A DNA stretch of 9,102 bases. Source: Saprospiraceae bacterium (GTDB lineage: Bacteria; Bacteroidota; Bacteroidia; Chitinophagales; Saprospiraceae). Location of the stretch: NCBI GenBank assembly GCA_007125435.1, contig SLDF01000118.1:1-9102 (forward strand), given 5' to 3'. Numbering within the stretch: position 1 is the stretch's first letter; the number at the start of each line of letters is the position of its first letter. This document shows positions 1 through 5,254 of this stretch, one piece after another. Made by a program: the position numbers and the translations under genes. The notes under the pieces were generated by a model that did no database searches, had not been told where the DNA came from, and saw only the letters and a list, made by a program, of their open reading frames with translations.

Positions 1-1412
1 ATTTCTTTCAGTACTTCAGCAGCGATGGTTGCTTGTTTGGTAGGCATGCGCTCTTCCAGACCTTCCAGCCATTTGCCAAGGGTGGCCAGATCCATCATAG
101 CTAGCTCTGAGATGTTTTTTTCATCTATTTTATAGCTCAGAGAAGAAGCCTTCAGGCGCATACCGTGACATGATGGACACTTCGTCTGACGCATGAATTG
201 ATCCGCCCATACCCTGATCTTCTCAGAGCTGGTGTCGCCATACCATCGCTCCAATTGATTCACCAGTCCTTCTTCCAGGATGTTGCCACCATAGCTGTCA
301 CCAAATTTTGATCTGACCTGAATCCCATACTTGTCTGCGCCCCCATACAAAATGATATCCAGTGCTTCCCGGGGTATTTCATGCACTGGTGTGGAGAATG
401 AGAATTTGTACTTCTTGGTGAGGACTCTCAGTTGCTTGAAAGTCATATTGTCTCTCACTTCACCAAGAGGCGCAATACCTCCCTTGCTGATGCTCAATTT
501 ATCATCAGGGATGACCTTATCCATATCGACTGTGCGTATGGTTCCTAACCCATCGCACTTAGGACAAGCACCATATGGAGAGTTGAACGAAAAGCTGTTG
601 GGGTTGGGTTCTTCATATGATAGACCTGTCTCGGGGTCCATTAGATGCTTTGAAAAGTTGACCACCTCGCCTGTATCTTTTTCCTGTATGAGCACAAGAC
701 CGTCACCCATTTTCAATGCCACTTGTAACGATTGTACAAAGCGACTTTCCTTATCAGAGGATAGCTTGAGTCGATCTATGACGACTTCTATATCGTGCGT
801 TTTATACCGGTCTGCCATCATGCCCGGTTTGAGATCGTGGATCTCGCCATCGATTCTGACCTTGGTATAGCCTTGTTTCCTGACTTGCTCAAATAACTCT
901 CTGTAATGTCCCTTACGACCCTTTACGACAGGCGCCAAAATAATAATGGCCTTCCCTTCAAAGTTTTCTTGAATTCTCTGCATGATTTCGGGCTCTGAAT
1001 ATTTCACCATTTTATTGCCGGTGAGATAGGAATAAGCCTCAGATGCTCTGGCATACAAAAGTCGAAGAAAATCGTAAACTTCAGTGACAGTGCCTACTGT
1101 AGATCTGGGATTCCAGCCTGTTGTCTTCTGCTCTATAGATATGACCGGACTAAGACCGTCAATTTTCTCAACATCCGGGCGCTCTAATTTTCCAATGAAT
1201 TGACGTATGTATGCTGAGAACGTCTCCATATACCTCCGCTGACCTTCGGCATAGATAGTGTCGAAAGCTAAAGAGGATTTGCCCGATCCACTGATACCCG
1301 TGAATACGACCAGCTGATGCCGAGGTATATTGACATTTATATCCTTTAAGTTATGCTCTCTGGCACCGATGACTTCGATGTGCTCCAGATGTCCATTGGA
1401 GGATGACTTCAT
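1..1412 (-). CDS. uvrA: UvrA, excinuclease ABC subunit A (N-terminal half, cut by window edge)
   Basis: UvrA is the damage-sensing ATPase of nucleotide excision repair; it dimerises, finds bulky lesions and loads UvrB. The minus-strand frame starts at ATG 1412-1410 and stays open to base 1, giving 470 residues, about half of a normal UvrA of roughly 940. Visible features are the Walker A loop TGISGSGKSS (residues 38-47), the conserved AFDTIYAEGQRRYMETFSAY stretch after it, and DGLSPVISIEQKT followed by NPRSTVGTVTEVYDFLRLLYAR (about 85-122), all diagnostic of UvrA. A UvrB-binding/insertion region follows, then FSFNSPYGACPKCDGLG (about 274-290) and a CPSCHGMRL motif near the cut edge. The ABC signature of the first ATPase domain and the whole second domain lie outside the window. 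The first CxxC of the zinc module expected just before FSFN is replaced by DPET (residues 259-262), while C283 and C286 remain. The start fits the family, and a promoter-like site lies about 125 bases upstream. Confidence 0.96.
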   Translation of the reverse strand, partial: MKSSSNGHLEHIEVIGAREHNLKDINVNIPRHQLVVFTGISGSGKSSLAFDTIYAEGQRRYMETFSAYIRQFIGKLERPDVEKIDGLSPVISIEQKTTGWNPRSTVGTVTEVYDFLRLLYARASEAYSYLTGNKMVKYSEPEIMQRIQENFEGKAIIILAPVVKGRKGHYRELFEQVRKQGYTKVRIDGEIHDLKPGMMADRYKTHDIEVVIDRLKLSSDKESRFVQSLQVALKMGDGLVLIQEKDTGEVVNFSKHLMDPETGLSYEEPNPNSFSFNSPYGACPKCDGLGTIRTVDMDKVIPDDKLSISKGGIAPLGEVRDNMTFKQLRVLTKKYKFSFSTPVHEIPREALDIILYGGADKYGIQVRSKFGDSYGGNILEEGLVNQLERWYGDTSSEKIRVWADQFMRQTKCPSCHGMRLKASSLSYKIDEKNISELAMMDLATLGKWLEGLEERMPTKQATIAAEVLKE

Positions 1413-1536
1413 TTAGATAGTATTATTGCTTTCGTTGTCTCTAATCGTCTTTATTGCATGGTGTCTGCTTTATTTCAACCCGGTTTAAAGGGCCTGACGC
1501 GCTATTTTGTCTTTATTACTTATCAGTAATGGCGCA

Positions 1537-1544
1537 CAAAGGTA
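1537..1544 (-). promoter_or_regulatory. Bacteroidota-type -7 promoter element for uvrA
   Basis: Read on the minus strand this is TACCTTTG, an exact match to the Bacteroidota sigma-A -7 consensus TAnnTTTG, followed by the common TGCG context. Transcription would start near 1530 and leave a leader of roughly 120 bases before the uvrA ATG. A TTG lies upstream, but at about 13 bases it is closer than the usual 17-23 bases for a -33 element, so the -33 box is unclear. Confidence 0.5.
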
Positions 1545-1620
1545 CAACCATTTATCACAACATTAGCATATGTAAGTTGTTGCAATTCGTCGAATACATC
1601 ACCATTATTCGACTGTGCTT

Positions 1621-1692
1621 CAACCCGAAATATGCATTAGAAAATCCCTGCCCGCCACCTGTCGATGGCAGCAGGCGACTATTACGGCATAA
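1621..1692 (+). repeat. Dispersed hairpin repeat, family 1, copy A (degenerate)
   Basis: Bases 1621-1677 match the reverse complement of 5103-5159 at about 51 of 57 positions by my count. The shared core includes ATTAGAAAATCC and GCCCGCCACCTGT followed by GATGGCAGCAGGCG. Within it CGCC and GGCG arms and short CTG/CAG arms can pair around a loop. The outer arm seen in the other copy is decayed here; beyond 1677 only a short similarity ending in GCATAA at 1692 remains. A related fragment (CAACCCGGTTTAAAGGG) lies at 1476-1492. No coding sense is apparent. Confidence 0.8.
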
Positions 1693-1919
1693 GATCGACG
1701 AAAGAGATTCACGAACACAAATAAAGAAAACAAAACAGCGTGAGTAAATGGCATCAAAATAAGGCACTTCGCTTGATTTTGTTTAATCACCGGGCTACAT
1801 CTAATATCTCCTGAAATCAGCCGGAGCTAAGAGAGTTTTGATTTAGACGACTTGTGAAGATGAAGCATAGCCAAAAGCTACGACTGATGAACAGGGAAGC
1901 AAAACCCATCCTATTCATC

Positions 1920-1947
1920 TTGAAGCTTGAAGCTTGGAGCTTACAGC
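1920..1947 (+). repeat. Tandem array of four 7-bp units
   Basis: Four adjoining heptamers read TTGAAGC, TTGAAGC, TTGGAGC and TTACAGC: two identical and two diverging. The array sits 20 bases before the left edge of the structured repeat at 1968. Short heptamer arrays of this kind are non-coding in other bacteria, and their function is not settled. Confidence 0.65.
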
Positions 1948-1967
1948 TCGCATCAGCGATGTGCAGT

Positions 1968-2084
1968 GGTGGCGCAGCGAATGCGAAGCCAGACTCGATG
2001 CAGCATAAAGCGGAATCGAGGCCGAACGAAGAGTGAGCCACGTAACGTAGCGACCCGCAACGCAGTGGAGGGTGATGCCCAAAG
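1968..2084 (+). repeat. Structured dispersed repeat, family 2, copy C
   Basis: This segment matches the reverse complement of 9002-9102. Shared identical blocks are GGTGGCG, AGCCAGACTC, GAGGCCGA, AACGTAGCGACCCG and GGGTGATGCCCAAAG, separated by variable stretches. Three short stems can form: 1994-1999 with 2015-2020 (CTCGAT/ATCGAG), 2033-2035 with 2039-2041 (GTG/CAC), and 2053-2056 with 2070-2073 (ACCC/GGGT). The first two stems are kept in the other copy through compensating base changes. This copy has a longer loop in the third stem. It encodes no recognisable protein and is probably a REP-like mobile or structural repeat. Confidence 0.8.
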
Positions 2085-2100
2085 ACATAAAAACCCTTAC

Positions 2101-2130
2101 AATCTTTATCACTTCAAAGGAAATAAGATT
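2101..2130 (-). terminator. Possible weak terminator hairpin after the CDF gene
   Basis: AATCTT (2101-2106) and AAGATT (2125-2130) form a 6-bp AT-rich stem just beyond the stop codon of the transporter gene. On the minus strand it is followed after several bases by a run of five T. The stem is short and AT-rich with a long loop, so this is a weak candidate. Confidence 0.25.
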
Positions 2131-2136
2131 TTGTAT

Positions 2137-3141
2137 TTACTTGTCCTCTTTACTCCAGTTGTGCTTTTGATTTTCTATCACATTTTGAAGTTTCCAGTCA
2201 ATTTTATCGATGTATGGCTCCTGCCTGACTTTACAGTCTTTGATCTGGCAAATATTGCAAGAGAATGGCGTGCAAGGATCTGTGTGCACAAATAGCTCCA
2301 AAGTGTTTTTCTCCAGGTCAAAAACGGTGTTTTCAAAATCTTCTACAGTGTCATGTGCCTCTGCAACTGTATAATACCAGGGAATGGTGAGGTGGCAATC
2401 AATGTGCAGCTTAGCGCCATATTTAATGATCCTAAAATTATGGAGGTCGATCCAGTCAGGCTGTCTTTTTTTATTGAGGTTGACCACAAGGTCCTGGATC
2501 AACTCGGGATCTTGCTCATCCATGATACCTGCAAAAGCCTGTCTGAGGACTTTATACCCTGTGTATATAATGATGGCACCAAACACAATGGCCACTAGAT
2601 TGTCCAGCCATACGTATCCTGTCCAAAATACAATAGCCAGTCCCAATATAAGCCCTAGCGATGTGTAGGCGTCGGACTTCAGATGCTTGCCACCTGCGAC
2701 AAGCACTATGGATTTATTTTGCTTTCCCTTTCGCTCAAGAACGAAGCCAAGTATATAGTTGATCAGACCTGCTCCGCCGGCGAGTAGAATACCTATGTCC
2801 AGCTGAGATAGCTCCTGAGGCTCGAAGAAGTTGTAAATGGACTTGCCCACGATGCCCAGGCCTGCCAGCAAAATCAGTCCTCCTTCAAAACCGGCAGATA
2901 AAAACTCAATCTTGCCATGACCATAGGGGTGGTCATAGTCCCTGGGTCTGCTCGAAAAGCGCAAGGCAAATAGGCCAAAGGCACCTGCCCCGACATTGAC
3001 TATGGACTCTAATGCATCAGAAAGAATGGCATTGGAGTTTGTGATGAAAAAAGCCAGAAACTTTATGATCAATAAAACCAGACCAGCGTATACGGCAATC
3101 CGTTGCACACGGCGATTTTCAAGTACGGTCTCATCAGTCAT
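2137..3141 (-). CDS. Cation diffusion facilitator (CDF) family metal exporter
   Basis: This 334-residue inner-membrane protein belongs to the CDF family, which exports divalent metals (Zn, Fe, Mn, Co, Ni) in exchange for protons, usually as a dimer. About six membrane segments are visible (roughly 13-34, 38-61, 83-106, 114-136, 156-174, 178-196), then a cytoplasmic C-terminal domain. Family hallmarks are SNAILSDALESIVNVGAGAF in TM2, DHPYGHGKIEFLSA (70-83) in the loop before TM3, and HLKSD (H153, D157) in TM5. Compared with E. coli YiiP (Asp45, Asp49, His153, Asp157), the TM2 pair appears to be Glu45 and Asn49. H250, H263 and HTDP (286-289) fit the cytoplasmic metal site. The tail adds Cys290, 295, 298 and 303, a possible extra metal-binding cluster. 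The gene is divergent from a HupE/UreJ-type gene. The ATG at 3141 has no clear ribosome binding site, which is usual in this phylum. The metal is not determinable from sequence alone. Confidence 0.9.
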   Translation of the reverse strand: MTDETVLENRRVQRIAVYAGLVLLIIKFLAFFITNSNAILSDALESIVNVGAGAFGLFALRFSSRPRDYDHPYGHGKIEFLSAGFEGGLILLAGLGIVGKSIYNFFEPQELSQLDIGILLAGGAGLINYILGFVLERKGKQNKSIVLVAGGKHLKSDAYTSLGLILGLAIVFWTGYVWLDNLVAIVFGAIIIYTGYKVLRQAFAGIMDEQDPELIQDLVVNLNKKRQPDWIDLHNFRIIKYGAKLHIDCHLTIPWYYTVAEAHDTVEDFENTVFDLEKNTLELFVHTDPCTPFSCNICQIKDCKVRQEPYIDKIDWKLQNVIENQKHNWSKEDK

Positions 3142-3166
3142 GGTAGGAAATGGATTTCGTCAAGTC

Positions 3167-3174
3167 CAAATATA
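3167..3174 (-). promoter_or_regulatory. Candidate -7 promoter element for the CDF gene
   Basis: On the minus strand this reads TATATTTG, an exact match to TAnnTTTG, 25 bases before the CDF start codon. A run starting here would have a very short leader. I could not identify a well-spaced -33 TTG. Confidence 0.4.
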
Positions 3175-3205
3175 AGTTTAATTTTACAGGGATTGCATCA
3201 GACAA

Positions 3206-3218
3206 ATCAATTTTTGAT
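3206..3218. promoter_or_regulatory. Inverted repeat in the divergent CDF/HupE control region
   Basis: ATCAA-TTT-TTGAT is a perfect 5-bp inverted repeat with a 3-base centre. It lies 19 bases before the HupE-type start and upstream of the CDF promoter-like site, so it could be an operator for a dimeric regulator acting on one or both genes. It is short and AT-rich, and chance occurrence is quite possible. Confidence 0.2.
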
Positions 3219-3237
3219 AAAGAATTAAATGTAACCT

Positions 3238-3813
3238 ATGGCATCACCGTTTGGTCTATATGTGCAGTTGGGCTTCGAGCATATTTCTGATGTGGAGGGG
3301 CTGGATCACATATTATTTATCACCACATTGGCTGCTGCTTATCAGTGGCAGGAGTGGAAGAGGATCATTATTTTGGTAACAGCATTCACTGTAGGTCATA
3401 GCTTGACATTAGCCTTGTCAGCATTCGATGTCTTGAGGATAGATGCGGACTTAGTAGAATTATTGATTCCTATTACCATCATGATTACGGCACTAAGTAA
3501 TATTTTGGTAAAAAATAGTCAGCGTAACCACCTGATCAATTACTTGTTTGCATTGTTTTTCGGATTGATACACGGCATGGGCTTTTCCAATTTTTTCAGA
3601 GCCTTGCAAAGTAGCGATGATAGCATTGTGACGCCGCTTTTTGGATTTAATATTGGCTTAGAGATTGGGCAATTATTGATTGTTGCTATCTTCTTCATGC
3701 TCTACTTCCTATTGGACAAATGGATAGGTATAAAACATCGGGATTGGCGGCTAGTCCTTTCGGGTATTGGTGCAGGTGCAGCCTTGATGATTTTAGTGGA
3801 GCAATTGATTTGA
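3238..3813 (+). CDS. HupE/UreJ family membrane protein
   Basis: This is a 191-residue integral membrane protein with about six hydrophobic segments. Conserved polar residues lie inside or next to them: GFEHISDVEGLDHILF (residues 12-27; H15, D23, H24), FTVGHSLTLAL (50-60; H54), FFGLIHGMGFS (107-117; H112) and FGFNIGLEIGQL (135-146; N138, E142). These match the HupE/UreJ_2 family. Characterised HupE/UreJ proteins are associated with nickel supply to hydrogenase or urease, but neither enzyme is visible here, so a general metal-transport role is the cautious reading. It is divergent from a CDF metal exporter with a 96-bp gap, which supports metal homeostasis. The ATG lies directly before the conserved N-terminal motif, and no other upstream start is needed. 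The length is normal for this short class. A strong ribosome binding site is absent. Confidence 0.82.
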   Translation: MASPFGLYVQLGFEHISDVEGLDHILFITTLAAAYQWQEWKRIIILVTAFTVGHSLTLALSAFDVLRIDADLVELLIPITIMITALSNILVKNSQRNHLINYLFALFFGLIHGMGFSNFFRALQSSDDSIVTPLFGFNIGLEIGQLLIVAIFFMLYFLLDKWIGIKHRDWRLVLSGIGAGAALMILVEQLI

Positions 3814-3957
3814 GAAAGAATAAGGAATTGTCGCTTTCGTGTAGCGTGCAAGGTGGCTGGGGAAATACAGGGTCATGGAAAAGTGTCGACTATTCACACC
3901 AGATGGCAACAACATGATCATTAGAAAATCATGGAGAAAGATAAAAGAGGAATTGGC

Positions 3958-3984
3958 AAAACGATTATCCGGTCTGGTCGTTTT
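3958..3984. terminator. Possible bidirectional terminator hairpin
   Basis: AAAACGA (3958-3964) and TCGTTTT (3978-3984) are perfect inverted repeats around a 13-base loop. The A/T-rich outer parts give a T run on both strands, so the hairpin could end the HupE-type transcript from the left and a minus-strand transcript from the right. The GC content of the stem is low. Confidence 0.35.
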
Positions 3985-4072
3985 ACTTAGTGTCCAGAAC
4001 GATCAGTTTATCAGCGTTCTTGAATAATAATAGGGCTAAAAGTATGAGTGCATAAGTCATTAAAGCGGACAT
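3983..4072 (-). CDS. Possible 29-residue single-span membrane peptide
   Basis: On the minus strand an ATG at 4072-4070 opens a 29-codon frame ending in TAA at 3985-3983. The product would start MSALM, continue with a hydrophobic stretch of about 14 residues (TYALILLALLLF, residues 6-17) and end in a short charged tail (KNADKLIVLDTK). This resembles a small bacterial membrane peptide, and the frame ends exactly at a hairpin that could terminate its transcript. I recognise no family, no consensus promoter stands upstream, and a frame this short can arise by chance. Confidence 0.25.
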   Translation of the reverse strand: MSALMTYALILLALLLFKNADKLIVLDTK

Positions 4073-4130
4073 CTCGTATAATTTATAGTGTTTCTAATGG
4101 GTATAGATGGCATTCAAATAAAAACCGTTG

Positions 4131-4913
4131 GTGATTTTGACAAAAAAAAGTAAAAAAGTTTTAAAACCCCTTCTTGACGACCTATACGAAAAGTACAGTA
4201 CGCCGGATTTTATTCAATCTGACCCTGTACAGATTCCCCATATGTATGACAAACGTCAGGATATTGAGATTGCAGGATTTTTTGCTGCAGTTTTTGCCTG
4301 GGGACAGCGCATTACTATCATCAATAAATCAAAGGAGCTCCTGGAGAGGATGGGTGACTCTCCATATGAATTCATCGTCAATCACAGCGAAAAGGATCTT
4401 GTCCACTTTATGGACTTTAAGCACCGGACTTTTCAAGCTGATGATACGCTGTACTTCTTACATTGGCTTCAGACATACTACAGAGACAACGACACATTGG
4501 AAGACGCTTTTTTACACTCAAACAATGATCAGTTTGATTCGAAATCTTCTCTGATTTATTTTCACGATCTATTTTTTGACGACCCTTTAGCTCCTGAACG
4601 GACTAGAAAACACGTGGCAACACCTGCCAGGAAATCCACCTGTAAGCGATTGAACATGTACCTAAGGTGGATGGTCAGGCCCAATGATAAGGGCATTGAT
4701 TTTGGACTGTGGCAAAGGATACCTCTGTCGGGATTAATGATCCCACTAGACCTTCATGTAGAGAAAACAGCACGACAATTGGGCCTGTTAAAACGGAAAC
4801 AACGCGATTGGCAGGCCGTAGAAGAACTGACCGGAGCACTTAAGGCATTTGACCCTGAAGATCCTGCTAAGTATGATTACGCTCTCTTTGGCCTCAGCAT
4901 TCTGGAAAAGTAA
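4131..4913 (+). CDS. TIGR02757/DUF2400 family protein, possibly DNA-glycosylase-like
   Basis: A protein of about 260 residues recognised as the TIGR02757/DUF2400 family, common in Bacteroidota and of unproven function. Family motifs, numbered from the GTG, are SDPVQIPH (30-37), DIEIAGFFAAVFAWGQR (44-60), CKRLNMYLRWMVR (171-183), DFGLWQRIP (190-198), IPLDLHVEKTARQLGLL (204-220) and FDPEDPAKYDYALFGL (240-255). The IPLDLHV...RQLGL segment resembles the catalytic-Asp region of HhH-GPD DNA glycosylases, with D207 in the Asp position and K172 a possible partner; this is inference from pattern only. An in-frame TAA at 4119-4121 and the lack of ATG before about residue 38 force a non-AUG start: GTG 4131, TTG 4128 or TTG 4137. 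I chose GTG. There is no membrane segment or signal peptide, so the product is probably cytoplasmic. It is a single gene in its direction with no obvious operon partner. Confidence 0.87.
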   Translation: MILTKKSKKVLKPLLDDLYEKYSTPDFIQSDPVQIPHMYDKRQDIEIAGFFAAVFAWGQRITIINKSKELLERMGDSPYEFIVNHSEKDLVHFMDFKHRTFQADDTLYFLHWLQTYYRDNDTLEDAFLHSNNDQFDSKSSLIYFHDLFFDDPLAPERTRKHVATPARKSTCKRLNMYLRWMVRPNDKGIDFGLWQRIPLSGLMIPLDLHVEKTARQLGLLKRKQRDWQAVEELTGALKAFDPEDPAKYDYALFGLSILEK

Positions 4914-4952
4914 AAAACGATAGTAGAGTTCTCAATTCACTTATAAAAGTAA

Positions 4953-4960
4953 TACCTTTG
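4953..4960 (+). promoter_or_regulatory. Bacteroidota-type -7 element upstream of the PD40/OmpA gene
   Basis: TACCTTTG followed by CAAA matches the TAnnTTTG consensus exactly and has the same core as the site before uvrA. No clear -33 TTG is present at the usual spacing. It is the best promoter candidate for the gene at 5255, although it lies nearly 300 bases away. A weaker near-match, TATATTTTG with one extra base, lies at 5237-5245, very close to the start codon. Confidence 0.4.
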
Positions 4961-5061
4961 CAAACGTGAGGGTTATATCTTAGTATTATTTATCATGTAT
5001 TGTTGATTTCACAGGCATTCATGATAGTTCATAAAGTCCTGCAGTTGAACAATAATATGAA

Positions 5062-5172
5062 CCGGGAAGGGTTTTAACCCGGGTTATGCATTGGAAAATA
5101 CCCGCCTGCTGCCATCAACAGGTGGCGGGCAAGGATTTTCTAATACATAATACGGGTTTAACCCCGTATTAT
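5062..5172 (-). repeat. Dispersed hairpin repeat, family 1, copy B (complete-looking)
   Basis: Three foldable parts stand side by side. First, CCGGG (5062-5066) can pair with CCCGG (5078-5082), competing with GGGTT/AACCC and with the perfect palindrome AACCCGGGTT (5076-5085). Second, a large hairpin pairs 5084-5099 with 5135-5150 (14 of 16 positions by my count, plus one G-T wobble) and CCCGCC (5101-5106) with GGCGGG (5124-5129). Third, ATAATACGGG (5147-5156) pairs perfectly with CCCGTATTAT (5163-5172) around a 6-base loop. The segment 5103-5159 is the reverse complement of the copy at 1621-1677. No transposase lies nearby. A REP-like element moved in trans is a reasonable but unproven idea. 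Confidence 0.8.
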
Positions 5173-5254
5173 AAGTAACGATACATATGCGGGCAGCTAT
5201 AGGCTTTTGGCAGTAAGCACCTTGTTCAATAGTTGCTATATTTTGGAATTCATT

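Larger units (their letters stand above)
1413..2136. other. 724-bp repeat-rich intergenic region between uvrA and the CDF transporter
   Basis: I find no convincing protein gene here. The open frames on both strands run through repeat sequence, have no recognisable motifs and overlap one another. The region holds, in order: the uvrA promoter-like site near 1540, one copy of a hairpin repeat also found at 5103-5159, an array of four 7-bp units, and one copy of a structured repeat also found at the right end of the window. The two flanking genes both read leftward, so this stretch lies upstream of uvrA and downstream of the transporter gene. It looks like a landing or accumulation site for small repeats. 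Confidence 0.7.
3814..4127. other. Intergenic spacer after the HupE-type gene
   Basis: This 314-bp stretch has no gene of recognisable family. It contains a 7-bp inverted repeat that may be a terminator (3958-3984), a possible 29-residue minus-strand membrane peptide (3983-4072), and a competing plus-strand frame of 50 residues (3875-4027) without recognisable features. The bases just before the next gene lack a Shine-Dalgarno sequence. Confidence 0.5.
4914..5254. other. 341-bp leader region upstream of the PD40/OmpA gene
   Basis: No protein gene is supported here; the longest ATG frames are under 20 codons. The stretch holds a TACCTTTG promoter-like site at 4953-4960 and a hairpin-dense repeat at 5062-5172. 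A transcript from that site would carry about 290 untranslated bases, including the whole repeat, before the ATG at 5255. Confidence 0.6.

Noticed and set aside
331..870. Long plus-strand open frame of 179 codons
   Set aside because: It lies fully opposite uvrA, whose minus-strand protein is unmistakable, and its translation shows no family motifs.
1454..1747. Plus-strand frame of 97 codons and an overlapping minus-strand frame (1555-1767)
   Set aside because: Both run through the family 1 repeat, have no recognisable motif and contradict each other. Repeat DNA keeps frames open by chance.
1817..2295. Several frames on both strands (for example 1817-2041, 1915-2112 and 1927-2295)
   Set aside because: They cross the heptamer array and the family 2 repeat, or the opposite strand of the CDF gene, and show low-complexity translations without a family.
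3875..4027. Plus-strand frame starting at ATG 3875, 50 codons
   Set aside because: It has no ribosome binding site and no motif, passes through the 3958-3984 hairpin and overlaps the minus-strand candidate. Nothing supports translation.
5020..5080. Short ATG frame of 18 codons in the leader of the PD40/OmpA gene
   Set aside because: It is too short, has no motif and ends inside the repeat. A leader-peptide role cannot be supported.
5207..5254. TTG start at 5207 adding 16 residues to the PD40/OmpA protein
   Set aside because: The added residues would precede a normal basic-then-hydrophobic signal peptide that begins at ATG 5255, so the ATG is the better start.
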